A stretch of 25,000 nucleotides of DNA, taken from the NCBI GenBank assembly GCA_012295275.1, contig CM022665.1, positions 42,256,152-42,281,151 of the forward strand, read 5' to 3'. Position 1 is the first letter of the stretch. Each line of letters begins with the position of its first letter. Made by a program: the position numbers and the translations under genes. The notes under the pieces were generated by a model, which made no database searches, was not told where the DNA came from, and saw only the letters and a list, made by a program, of their open reading frames with translations. The DNA comes from Chrysomallon squamiferum (lineage: Eukaryota > Mollusca > Gastropoda > Neomphalida > Peltospiridae). This document shows, in pieces, positions 1-10,816 of this stretch.

Positions 1-799
1 TTATTTTATTTTATTTTATTTGTCTGAAAATTAAATGTGTTAGTATATAATGTTATTGTACAACATGCCAGATTTAGTAAAAAAAAAAATTAGAACAAAA
101 AAGTGGTATGCGTTTTCCATTAAGCACGTGCTTATAATGAATGATGAATAAATAAAAAGTGATTTTGATTAATATATTAATAAATAAGTCTTAAAAATAA
201 AAAAAGCATAAAATTATTATAATTACCGTTGTTTATAAAACGAAATAAATATTAAAGTGAAAATTAAAGCCGTAAATATAAGGGCGGGATATCAAAATCA
301 GAGTATTTGTAATGCTTATTAAACAAAGAGACGGAATGACGATTTATAAAATGGCGGACTAAGATAACATATAACGAAGGAAATGTATCATTTATATGAC
401 AATCAATTGTATAAATGGGTGTAGAAATATATTTTTACTCGCTAAAACAGACGAGCCTGCATGGCTTAAAGTAAGTTATCACTGATGAACAATTAGTTAT
501 CAAAATATTGTTCATAATTATAGAAATATGCCATGAAGTCGCTGAAAATGTCTAAAGTTTTTATAAAATACTTCAAGATGAATTATTATGCGTTAAAGTT
601 GAGTGTATAAATTATTTACTTATTTATTTATTTTATTTTTCTATTTGACATCTGAACAATCAAATTTTAATTATTTTGGGGAAAAAAAAACATAATTAGA
701 GTTATTTTTTTATTTATTTATTAAATTTATAATAATAACAACAACAACAACGACGACGATAAGAATAATAATTAGTATTATTGTTGTTGTTTTGTTTTG

Positions 800-856
<57 letters not shown>

Positions 857-3329
857 TAATGCAACAGCTATATATAAAAGTAAAATAAACTCAGGTTATT
901 CTTTCCTACCTCAAAGAAATAAACGTTTCAGTATTGTACATAGACATATATCTACCTTTTACACAGTATGTAACTTTCGCTGTTCTCAACGGTAATCCGT
1001 CTGCTCACAAACAAAATGAAATTGACACCAACACGTTTGTAAGAAGTGCAGACTCAAAAATAGCTACTAATACGTCTAGAGATCCAAAGTTTTAATTTTC
1101 AAATTTTTTTTCTTTCTTTCTTTCTTTCATCTATCGTCTGTTTTCAGTTTTATTTAAACAGCGAAGATAATCAAATTATTCTGCGAGTAAGTTACAGAAC
1201 GTTCCACGTCAAAAACCATTACGCAATAGGCGTCCGTCTGCTTTCAATCACGTTTGCAACAGAGTCAAAGAAGCCAAGTAAGTTGGACTTTATTCGAACA
1301 ATATCCGTATATCTATTTCAGTAATATGTGTATTTACATAAATAATCAATACATACAAGTGAAGTTCGACAGATTTGATATCTTTGTATGTTTTATATCA
1401 AACCGTAGAACAGAAAATCACGTGTTTATCAAAACTGAGTTGGACAGATGCTAACGTTAAAGGTACTGGATTGTTTTTTTTTTGTGTTTTTTTTTTATTT
1501 TATTTTTTTATTTTTTTTTTTTTTTTTTTTTTTTTTGTTATTTATTTATTTATGTGAATTAAATATTTGAATAACTGCTTTCAAAATGTTTTTGTTTGTT
1601 TTGAATAAATGAATTATCCTCTTAACAATACCTCGGTTAGACGTAACGAGAAACAAATTATAAACAAATTCCTTCAGAATATCTGTATATATCCTGTCTG
1701 CTATTTCTAAACGTGTTACGTAAATAAATCAGTTAACTGATTATTCAGCAGATAAATAAATAACTACAAAAACTAACAAAACTAATGAAAAAAAAAAAAA
1801 AAAGAAAGAAAAAAAAAAAGAAAGAAATTATCAAAATAACACAACAAAAAAAAAAAAAAGGACACAAACAAAGCATTTTTATCGAGCTAGATATTAAAGT
1901 GTAAAATATTACTCGACAAAATGCCGTTGCATTCTGGTGGAAGTATCCTTTTAGTTTCAGTGTTGAACATTTCTATCCAGCAGTGGCGACTGTTATTCAT
2001 CATTTCAACTTCGCTCTCTTTGACAGCATAAAATGGCTCGTTTCAGATTTTATAAGGGATGCGAAAAATAGCGAAATTTTCACAAACAATTTCATAATGT
2101 TTCTGGATTACCTAATTTTTGGTGATTGAATACGAGAACCTCGTTATGTAGTTACTTAAAGTAACCAAATCATTCAACATGTAAAGAAGTTCTTCCAAAT
2201 AGTAACTTTATTTATATTTCAGTAAAGTTCGGAACTCGTCAAATAAATAAGTTAGAAAAAATAAAGTCCCATGCATATGCACAAATGCAAATAAACACAG
2301 TCAGTCAACCAGAACAAGAAAAACAATATCTGTAAAGTAGGTCAATTGCACTTTAAATTCATGGCCGTAACTGACACAACCGTCAAATATGTTTAGAAAT
2401 GCGGTTTTATGTATTTTTAGAAATATTTTATGTATGCATAAAAATGACGTCTATTGCTCTATACCGAAGGAAACGTTGTTAGAATAATCGACAGTTATTT
2501 TATCTCAACTGCAGAAACATGACAATAAAAGATTTTGTTGTCGTGATGGTTGCTATTGATTGTTTTCATACAGAGTGATGACATATTCTGCTCAGTACTA
2601 TTTTGAATGCATTTTCCCATTCCACCAATTTATCAGATTTCTTTTTCTTTTTAAAATTTTTAAATTTGATTGTTGTTCTGGTTATTTTAGTTCTTTGGTG
2701 TCTTCTTCTTCTTCTTCTATATAATCTTGACATGCATATCATTTTTTTAATTAAAATATCATTAGGATGTGTAGCAGGTGTTTTCTTGTCTAAAATCATT
2801 GCAATACAAAACACAAAATAATAAGACTATTAATAATAGAACTAACAAAACATCATCATTTATTACCAGTACTTATTAAAAGTTCATATTTGGAAGATTT
2901 CGTTGAATATTTACGAATGTCGTAGTAATAGCTATTGTTATTAGAAAAGATCAGAGAGACTGTACACTTTAATTTTGTGACTGATTCAAATAGTTTACTA
3001 TTTATTTATTTATTTATTTATTATCGTTTTATTTTAATAATAATGATATTATTATTAATAACAACAACAACAACAATGATGATAATAATAGTAACAAAAA
3101 CAATAGTAACAATAATAATAAATGAATATGTAAACAATACACAAAAATCAACAATATATTGACAAAGTGTTACTAAACATTGTTTCATTATAACTGCGTA
3201 CCAAATTTCCAGACGAAATTATACAAATCATATATACAGAAAAAAAAAAAAAAAAAAGGACAATTCTATTTATTTGTATGTATTTGTTTTCATAATCTAA
3301 TATGAATATAATGTTATGTAGACATTATG
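1..3329. other. AT-rich intergenic DNA, no gene seen
   Basis: No exon with coherent coding content and splice signals was found on either strand. Open frames here are short and read through T-rich or A-rich simple sequence. Visible structure is limited to homopolymers (for example T runs near 1510-1536 and A runs near 1790-1856 and 3240-3257), TTTA tracts near 3000-3020, and the inverted triplet arrays at 731-856. A somewhat more complex patch at about 1900-2420 shows no reading frame I can recognise. Confidence 0.6.
731..856. repeat. Inverted AAC/GTT plus (ATT)n microsatellites
   Basis: A short AAT/AAC array (about 731-750) is followed by GTT units (about 780-790) and then roughly 17 ATT units (805-856). 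The AAT/AAC half is complementary to the GTT/ATT half, so the segment can fold on itself. The ATT array read on the plus strand gives only a run of leucines. Confidence 0.85.
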
Positions 3330-4050
3330 TACACATTCACATATAGACACACTGTCATCATACACACATGTATTTACGTACACACACACGCATATACATA
3401 CACATAGATAATTGTACTTTATATAAATACACATACACAAACATAATAAGATACATAGATAATTACATATATAAACACACAAACAATATTACATTGTACA
3501 TACAAACACAAATTAAATGCATAAAAAGAAAAATAGATACACAAAAACACTCACGTACACATGTGCATTAATATATATGTACACACAAATACAGAAATAC
3601 ACAATCAAAAAAACACATATTTTATACGCATTAATCCATACTCACAAACATGCACACTAAGATACGCACATCAAAATATATAAATAAGTATGCAGTCACA
3701 TATAAATATGTAAACATATGCATGTATATATACACAAACATACATACACTAACGTGCATGCATGCACATACACGAACACACAAAGAAACATAACTGTTGG
3801 TATAAAAAATTACATACAAACGCGCACATACAAAAACAGAAGATTCGCGCACGCGCGCTTTCGGAACGCACCTACGCATATATATTTACGCACGTATACA
3901 CACACACACATACGTACGTTATATTTACATATATGAACACACACACACACACAGAGAGATACGTACATTATATTTACATATATGTACACACACATGCACA
4001 CATATACATATCCACACTCAAAGAAACATTAATAGACAAACACATATACG
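3330..4050. repeat. Degenerate CA/TA-rich tract with local tandem copy
   Basis: About 700 bases of ACACA, ATACA and TACGTA variants with almost no G on the plus strand. A 49-bp period repeats at about 3911 and 3960 (TACGTAC, then TATATTTACATATAT, then a CA run). A pure alternating purine-pyrimidine stretch CGCGCACGCGCGC lies at 3846-3858. Long open frames occur on both strands because the tract lacks stop codons in several frames, so they are not evidence of a gene. Confidence 0.85.
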
Positions 4051-5370
4051 TACACATATACCACATCTGAAACAAACAAACAAACAAAAAAAAAACAACA
4101 CGGACATGCAAATACACATAATTTCGTAATGTAAGGTAAATGGTCGTTTCAAATTTACCCTTAATCCTCTAATCCTCTGCTTGTTTTAAACTAACTTGCC
4201 CAACCTCCCATACCTAATAAACTTAAATATGATTCCCCATCCACCGGGAACGAACCTTATTATGATCTTTAATCAACTACTTCAGATCAAGTCTTGTGGA
4301 TTCATCTCCATTATAAATATTAGACATATTATATCTGTAAAAATATATAACAAAACATTGACCATGATGAATTTGTAGGCTTACGTTCTAAAGATTACTT
4401 TTTATCTCGTTATTAAACACGTTTTATTTATTTGACATTTTCTGCTGGAATATTCGTCATATCAATCAATAACAACGATTTTGGTTTGCTTTATTAAAAA
4501 TTTTTTTTTTTTTTTTTTTTTTTTGTTCTGTGGCTTCTTTCACTGCATTAAAGGAATGAAACGTTTGATAATTCAACAACGCAGCTTGAGTTAAAACACT
4601 GATAAGGTATCGAAAAAAAAAAAAAAAAAAAAAAAAAAAAGAAGATGAAAAATGAAGAAAATGAAGAAGAATGATGATTATGATGAGTTGGAAGATTTAC
4701 GTGAAATTTCATCAATAGCTTATAAAAAATGAAGAAACATTTAAAAGCAAGATCACATAATTTATAATATATATTTTTTTTTAAATTTATTTATACGTTT
4801 TTTATGAATTATTTTTATGTTAGCTGAAACACACAATAATGTATATACATAATAAATTAGAACACACACAAGGAGGAATGTAAGATCCGCAGATTCTCGT
4901 CTTTAGTTAAACAGGGAATAGGTTTACTTGTGTAAAAAAAATCTATATTATTGTTTTTCATACACACAATCAAATTGGCTTTCTGTGCATTACGTGACAC
5001 TACACTGCACTACATGTTCTTGCATTATTTATGTTATCTTTCTGCTGTAACGATTTTTTAAAGTGAAGTTAAAAAAAAATTCTGAGTTAAATAATTAAGA
5101 GCTTAATGCATCAAAAAGAAATAAATAAAACATTACAAATAATTTTTATTTTTTTATTTAATTTTTTTTTTTTTTTTTTAAATGCATTATACATTTCCTT
5201 TCATACTGTAAAACAAGAAAAGAAAAAAAGACTGCAACAAAAATTAGAAATATATAACAAATAAATAAATAAATTTGATTAGTTTTCACAATTAATTTAG
5301 TAAGAACAAAACCAGTGCTATTATTATCTGTTAGACTCGTGAAGTATTTCTGACTAAAGGCTAATATCGG

Positions 5371-5402
<32 letters not shown>

Positions 5403-5740
5403 TCTGTCACAATGTTTCTGCTGTATTAATTTAACAATACATTCGTTCATGTAAACCATATTGTTGAATATCATTAGCGGCCCAGAATACAGTATTCCCT
5501 TAATAAAACAAAACATAGGATGTCATCGTTTATTTTGATGTTATCTGTAACGATATTCTGCAGAATCAATATGCGCAGGTGTTGTACGTGTAACAGACAT
5601 ATATTACAGACGAACAATTATTCACAATACGTATGGTATCTAGCTGTGTCTTCTATCAGTTTAGATATTTCGGTATCGATTTTAACGAGCGTTAGTTCAC
5701 AGTTGTTTATACCAGCAGTTTAAATTTGTCGTACGTCAAG
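4051..5740. other. AT-rich intergenic DNA with homopolymer runs
   Basis: Contains T runs at about 4499-4524 and 5162-5179 and A runs at about 4613-4640 and 5370-5400. No RNA gene or spliced coding structure was seen. An open frame at 5520-5723 has no recognisable domain, and neither the Kozak context nor the flanking splice signals support it. Confidence 0.55.
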
Positions 5741-5880
5741 TCAAATCCTCTGTCGTTTCTTATCCGATTATGAATCTCAAGTTCGTGAGATACGCGTCCT
5801 GACAGTTTTTATCCGTTAACGGAGCAAATTTGTACGTGTCGAGGCAAATGATACAACCCCACTGCGTAATCGGTCCAGGT

Positions 5881-6035
5881 CACGTGACAGTAAGCGAGCA
5901 GTAAATGCGATTGGTTTACAACCCACACACGAAAACAGAAGAAGCAAAAAAAAATTGTGGGAAATGTCTGCATTCACGATAAATTAGAAACCGTACATTA
6001 CTTTGTCTTTAAAAAATAATTTCTTTCTTCTTCGT
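5881..6035. promoter_or_regulatory. Possible promoter-like patch
   Basis: A CACGTGAC E-box core (5881-5888) lies 21 bases before an inverted CCAAT box (ATTGG, 5910-5914). A GTAAGT 5' splice-site consensus follows at 6034-6039 on the plus strand. This layout could be a promoter with a short non-coding first exon, but no coding exon follows within view. E-boxes and CCAAT boxes are short enough to arise by chance, so this is a weak inference. The surrounding 5740-5930 is visibly more complex than its AT-rich neighbours. Confidence 0.2.
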
Positions 6036-6429
6036 AAGTATTTTATAGTTTTTTAAAGATAGCTTTAACAAAGCAATAAACACTTTCTGTGGGTTTTGTT
6101 GATTGATCATTGTTGTTGGTTGCTGTAACAAATTTATTATTTCGTATTTTGAACAAAAGTTACAAAAAAAAACAACAACACACAAAACAATTTAAATGAT
6201 AATAATAATAAAATAAAAACACCTACTTTATTACAACTTGCAAAACTGATATCTCAGCTTAAACTTTCTGAATGATAAGAAAACCCAAACCAAAGCTTTT
6301 GGATTTCAAAGTCGTTATTTCAAAAGTTTAAAGTTAAGGCTTATCACCGTAGCTAAAATCACTGCAGTGGTAAATTCAGGGCCACATTTACCTATAAAGC
6401 TGAAAAGAGCATTGCAAAGATACTCCCAG

Positions 6430-7010
6430 TCTGATGTGGGCCTCGATGACTTCAGACATCCATAAAATGTATCATATTTACACATGCTAAACAAATTTCA
6501 TTTTTACGCTTCTTAAATAAGGCCTCGTTGTCAGAGCAACCCTGCACTGCATAAAAACGATTTATTATAATTACTTAATACTACCATCACGTAAATAAAT
6601 ACGTGTTATTCTTGTTTAAAAGGGCCTCGCAGTGAGACAGGGCCTCCATAAATTTCAGTTCGACTGTTGCACAGGATACTTTCACGTTTACATTTATTAA
6701 AAAGCGCCTCACAGAGTGGGCTCTATGAATTTCAGTACAGTTACTATAAAACGTTTTTATCTGTTTATGCTTGTTCAGGAGGGTTTTAGAGTGAGATAGG
6801 ACCAGTGTATTTTCTTTCAGTCGTTACAAAATACTGTCACGTTTTTATTTGTTAAATAGGGCATGAAGGGCAGAGTGGCTCTATGGATTTCAGTTGAGTT
6901 ATTACAAAACATTATTCTTTTTACATTTTTTTTTTATGACCTTACAGTAAGATGCGTCCTCCATAAATTTTATTTGAGTTGTTACCTAATATTATTTTAT
7001 TATATTGTAT
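6430..7010. repeat. Diverged ~80-bp tandem repeat, about 6-7 units
   Basis: Successive units share the order: GGGCCTC-like block, a GTGAGA or GAGTGG block, CCATAAATTTCAG-like block, GAGTTGTTACAAAATA-like block, then CACGTTTTTATTTGTTAA. The TTTCAG anchors fall at 6653, 6730, 6815 and 6888, with a degenerate equivalent near 6969, so the spacing is 73 to 85 bases. Two weaker units precede them at about 6435 and 6530. The divergence between units indicates an old satellite. No coding potential was seen. Confidence 0.7.
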
Positions 7011-7354
7011 TACTTAATTTGAAACCAATGAGATTTTCCACAGCACCTAATTCCAGCTCTGGGTATACAGTGTGGCACACAACAACAAGCTAAAACTGGA
7101 CTACGTTTTCTTTTCTTCAAAGTAATCGTATTATTTCTTACTCAACACAATTTTTGTTTCGCTGTCAATAAAATGAGATAATTAATTACACGAAAATCCT
7201 TTGCTGATGTTTTGAAGCAGACGTTGTTTCTTTAATTGTTTTATATGGAATCATTTCATACTCAGAAACGCTCCTATCAAGTAATTAAATAAAACCCTTA
7301 TTTCTATATATGAAATGACGTCACGAAATTATTATTATTATTTTTTTTTTTTTA

Positions 7355-7466
7355 AAAAGGAGCCCACATATCTTTCCCTCGATAACGACATGGGAGCCGC
7401 TTGACAAAGGGCTTTCGATGCAGTGATCCAGCTGATAGTCACTGGAAGATGGCGTGGGCTCCTTTT
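7355..7466. mobile_element. 112-bp inverted-repeat element holding a zinc-finger gene fragment
   Basis: A perfect 13-bp inverted repeat, AAAAGGAGCCCAC (7355-7367) and GTGGGCTCCTTTT (7454-7466), encloses 7375-7455. That insert matches 9018-9098 of the zinc-finger exon at 77 of 81 positions by my count. TTAA tetranucleotides sit at both outer edges (7352-7355 and 7465-7468). The fragment keeps the same orientation and frame as its parent, with no stop and two amino-acid changes. It looks like a tiny non-autonomous transposon that captured gene sequence, or a templated insertion. No transposase is present, and the element class is inferred only from its ends. Confidence 0.6.
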
Positions 7467-7654
7467 AATTTGAGCCATTAAATATTCATTTTGAAAAATA
7501 TTCAGCGTCCCAAACTGCTTTTTTTTTTTGGTAGCGTAAACCAAAAATATTCAAATTTCAGCTTTTAACTGAAGGAAAACGTGTACTTGATCATTAGCTT
7601 TTGAAGTAAGATTAAAAAATACGCTTCAATACAAATCAATCTTTTATTTAACAT

Positions 7655-7720
7655 GCCAGTCGCCCAAAAGGAACTTTGGTCGCATTTGGCGACCTGGCGA
7701 CTGGCCGTTCCGAACCCTGT
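7655..7720 (-). mobile_element. Foldback terminal fragment, hAT-like
   Basis: An outer 10-bp inverted repeat GCCAGTCGCC (7655-7664) and GGCGACTGGC (7696-7705) contains two inner ones: CAAA/TTTG (7665-7668 and 7675-7678) and GGTCGC/GCGACC (7678-7683 and 7689-7694). Together they make a three-way-junction fold. The minus strand then reads CAGGGTTCGGAACGGCCAG from 7719, and ends starting CAGGGTT are typical of hAT-superfamily DNA transposons. Only one end is seen, so this is a fragment or a solo terminus. The assignment is by resemblance. Confidence 0.4.
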
Positions 7721-7731
7721 TATTGTCATAC

Positions 7732-7737
7732 TTTATT
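7732..7737 (-). terminator. Candidate poly(A) signal of the zinc-finger gene
   Basis: TTTATT on the plus strand is AATAAA on the minus strand, about 310 bases after the stop codon at 8049-8051. It is the first such hexamer I find downstream. It lies just before the hAT-like terminus, so the transcript end may have been set by an inserted repeat. A T-rich run near 7828 intervenes. No transcript data are available. Confidence 0.35.
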
Positions 7738-8048
7738 ACAAAAAAAGGTTGAGTAACAAACAAAACAATTACGTGCAGCTGATATGTCTGGACTGTGCAA
7801 GGCACGTATCTTTAACTTTGAGATAACAAAAAAAAAAAAAATAATAATAATAATAAAAGGCAATGATATGGCAAAAATATTTCACACCATCATTCCCTAT
7901 AGTTGATGCCAACATTAGGCATACTCAGTGGCTTCCAAGAATATTTCTTTGCAGTAACGTTGTTGTATTCCTGCATTACCCTGTCACAACCACTTAAAGA
8001 ACGTATTTTGTGGAAGATGAATATCCTTTTTTTACCGTTTCCACAAGG

Positions 8049-9220
8049 TTATTTGCTAATACTAGAGTCTTCCGTCTTGTCATCTTGAGTCCAGATGTCT
8101 TGCGTCAGTTTACAACGTGTTGAGTGTCTTTTATAGTGGGCCTCTGAGGAAAAGCACCGCCCACATCGCACGCAGAGACTTTCTTTTTTGTCACTGTGTT
8201 CGCCGTGTCTCGCTTTTATGTGTCTGTTCAAACTCTGCTTGTAGTTCGTCTTGAAGTCGCATTTGTCGCAGTGAAAACTGGGGTCAAAGTGAGTCCTTTC
8301 GTGCTCCTTAACGTGGTGCCTGGCGTAAAAGATTTTATCACAAATGGAGCACGCGAACGAACGCACGTGCGTCTTCTCGTGACGCCGGAGGTAGTCCGTG
8401 CATGGGAATTCTTTCCTGCACATTTTGCACTCGTAGCGTTCCGTTCCGTGCATGGCGGCGTGGATTCGCCGTCCTTGAGCCGTTCTGGGAGCAATGCCAC
8501 ATATTTTACACTTGGGAAATTTCCCAGTGTGGATACGTTTGTGTTCGAACAACTGACTGCGGGCACTAAATCCACTGCCACACGTCTCACAAATGAAGGG
8601 ATATTTCCCAGAATGCCTTCTCTCGTGCAGACGCAGACCCATCTTCGACTGGAACGTTTTGCAACAGTTGTCGTGGTTACAAACATACCCTGACGATTTG
8701 GAGTCGGGATCCTTCTTCACCGAGCGTTTTTCTTCAACCAGAATGACGTCATCGTCAGAAGAGTCGACAAATTCGTCCGGGTCACAGTTGAATTCTTCGT
8801 TATCGTCAGTCTCCCAGACCAAACCCTCTTCTCCCGGGCCTAACGCATTAGTTTCACCCAGTCCGCCCATGACAGGTCTGGGATCATTTTCCAGCTTGAT
8901 GTTTCCACTCAGGGACAGGTCCTCTCCGCTGACGTAGTTGCTGCTGGAATTCGGCTCATCTTTTACTATGTAAGATGTAAATTCCCTTTTAGCTTCCCTA
9001 ATAATAGACACTTTCGGTCCCTCGATAACGACATGGGAGCCGTTTGACAAAGGACTCCCGATGCAGTGATCCAGCTGATAGTCACTGGAAGATGGCGTCT
9101 CTGATATTGGATCGGTCAAAATGGAGTCTTCGAATCCCGTTCCACCTTGATCAAAATTTGGGATTTCATCTAAGGACGGGATAAGAAGGGTTAACTTCGT
9201 TTCTTGATCCACTGGTTCCT
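8049..9220 (-). CDS. C2H2 zinc-finger protein, 3' coding exon (seven fingers)
   Basis: This exon carries most of a probable nuclear DNA-binding transcription regulator. Numbered on the joined 397-residue protein, fingers are at about 188-210, 218-238, 245-265, 272-292, 298-318, 325-346 and 357-377. Finger 1 has C-X4-C spacing, finger 6 ends H-X4-H, and finger 7 is C2HC with a final cysteine. Finger 3 lacks the usual hydrophobic core residues (P and R in their place). The N-terminal half has no fingers, is acidic and Ser-rich, and holds KxE motifs plus a DDDVILVEE stretch. No ATG starts this frame before mid-protein: the apparent start at 9212 is GTG. A T-rich tract ending TTTTAG abuts the exon at 9221-9222, so 9220 is a splice acceptor edge and the exon begins in phase 1, completing a codon. 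Stop is TAA at 8049-8051. The family is certain; the orthologue is unknown. Confidence 0.92.
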
Positions 9221-9500
9221 CTAAAATAAATAAATAAATAAATAAGGAGAAAGTATATTGATTTAAATTTTAATAATAAATACTTTCTGCTTAGGATACT
9301 TCGAAAAACAACAAATACAACAACTAGAACAATAAATAAATAAATAAATAAATAAATAATAACAAAAACAACAGCAACAATCTAAGTCAGTTTCTTTTTT
9401 CTTTCTTTCTTTTTTCTCCTTGAGTTTATATAAAGAAAAACCTGAACGAACTTCTGTTAACAAAACCACAAAACGTGTATTCAGTAAACGAAAACTGTAG

Positions 9501-9575
<75 letters not shown>

Positions 9576-9646
9576 GATAAGAAAAAGAAGAAAGAAAATG
9601 ATAATAATAATAAATATAAAAACTCCAGAAATACTGTTAATAATAA

Positions 9647-9681
<35 letters not shown>

Positions 9682-10426
9682 AAAAAAATAAATAAATACT
9701 AGCTTGCTAGCACATATTACATTTACAAAACGAAAAATAACAGTTACGCGGAAGTGTATCTAGACCTGAACCTGAACAAACGAAACATTAAATTTATACA
9801 GATTTGAAACAAGAACAAAATGACAAAAGCAACGGACTTGAAGATTCCACTACATTGTAAATTTCGATATCCTCCCTTTGACTAACTCGGCACTATATAC
9901 ATATATAACGGCTTTCTCATTTGTGTAATAATAAATAAATAAATAAATAAATAAATATATCAATAAATAAATGAAATGAAGTTCTGATATTTAACAATAA
10001 TTGTATTCTAATATAAAACATTTAGGGTGTGGCTGTAGACTGAGGTAATTTACGTAGTAAAAACTGTATATTTAAAGTTTATTTCATATTTCTCAATTAT
10101 TTCCCATTTACTACAAAATTTTATTAATTTATTTTACATATATTTTAATAAATTAAAATGAAAACATTTCTAAAATTTCACTAAGTCAATCGTAAAGGTG
10201 ATTTTTTTAAACGTTTGTCAAGCTACGTTGTTTTTATCTAAATATGTCGTCTGCTATTAACGAAAACCCATTTTACAAACAGCGTAAGCTTTTGTTCAGC
10301 GGATTCTATATTTAGAACATTGTCCGTGCTTGTAAATATTGTGTTTCGAGTACGTTTTCACAGCGTTGGACGCAAAAAATCTATGCTATCTTAATTCAGT
10401 CGATGTATTATGTCATCCCTTCTTAC
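9221..10426 (-). other. Intron of the zinc-finger gene
   Basis: A 1.2-kb intron inferred from a GTAAGA donor (10426 downward) and a T-rich TTTTAG acceptor (9222-9221). It is loaded with simple sequence: AAAT arrays at about 9226-9245, 9331-9360, 9643-9697 and 9929-9957, and an uninterrupted A run of about 69 bases at 9504-9572. No alternative exon was identified. An AG near 9454 that could be an acceptor leads only into low-complexity lysine-rich frame. Confidence 0.6.
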
Positions 10427-10448
10427 CTTTCACAATCTTCATGTCCAT
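10427..10448 (-). CDS. Zinc-finger protein, first coding exon (22 nt)
   Basis: The minus strand reads ATG GAC ATG AAG ATT GTG AAA G and then GTAAGA, a good 5' splice site. The start context AAAATGG is favourable (A at -3, G at +4). An in-frame TGA lies two codons upstream, so the frame cannot extend further. The exon ends after one base of a codon. The next exon starts with AG, so the joined codon is GAG and the protein begins MDMKIVKEEPVDQETK. The junction builds an uninterrupted VKEEPVD motif, frequent at the N-terminus of metazoan transcription factors. Phase match, start context and motif continuity all support it; an additional upstream non-coding exon cannot be excluded. Confidence 0.7.
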
Positions 10449-10640
10449 TTTGGGTCAAAAAACACGAAAATTCAAGTCTCAAAGTACGGATAGCTGAAAA
10501 AAACTGCATGACCTACATTCAGAAAATTGAAGTGCGCAGTTCAAAGCGTGCGTGGTCGACAGTGTTGAAGAGAAGAAATCGCTGTTTCAGTAGTGGCTGG
10601 CATTTTGCCAAGGGTTTCTTCACTAATTTATTATTATAGG
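10449..10640 (-). promoter_or_regulatory. 5' UTR and proximal promoter of the zinc-finger gene
   Basis: Going upstream on the minus strand from the ATG, the sequence stays moderately complex for about 190 bases and then becomes AT-rich. A TATAATAATAAA-like box lies at about 10627-10638. A TTGGCAAAATGCCAG element, close to the NF-I palindrome TTGGC(N5)GCCAA, lies at about 10600-10614. A start of transcription near 10605 would give a 5' UTR of about 155 bases. The plus-strand open frame here (10403-10639) is the antisense shadow. Promoter assignment is inference. Confidence 0.3.
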
Positions 10641-10737
10641 AAAAATAGCTTGCGGTAATTTAAATCGTAATACTGGAAAATTATTTAAGAAATTTTCAGT
10701 TTTTGATATCTGGGAAAAAATTTCTAATAAAGACTTG

Positions 10738-10739
<2 letters not shown>

Positions 10740-10782
<43 letters not shown>

Positions 10783-10816
10783 GGGGGGGGTGCTATTTCA
10801 ATTTATTTTAATAACT

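Noticed and set aside
792-995. Leucine-rich open frame
   Set aside because: It is a translation of the ATT array; no domain or splice context.
3297-4070. Several overlapping frames on both strands rich in Tyr/Thr/His or Cys/Val
   Set aside because: All come from the CA/TA-rich tract, which lacks stop codons on both strands.
5520-5723. 67-codon plus-strand frame
   Set aside because: No domain, signal or splice support; composition like its surroundings.
8196-8937. Plus-strand frames of 165 and 114 codons
   Set aside because: Antisense shadows of the zinc-finger exon, whose minus-strand frame has seven fingers.
10403-10639. Plus-strand 78-codon frame
   Set aside because: No recognisable domain; it overlaps antisense to the proposed first exon and 5' UTR of the zinc-finger gene.
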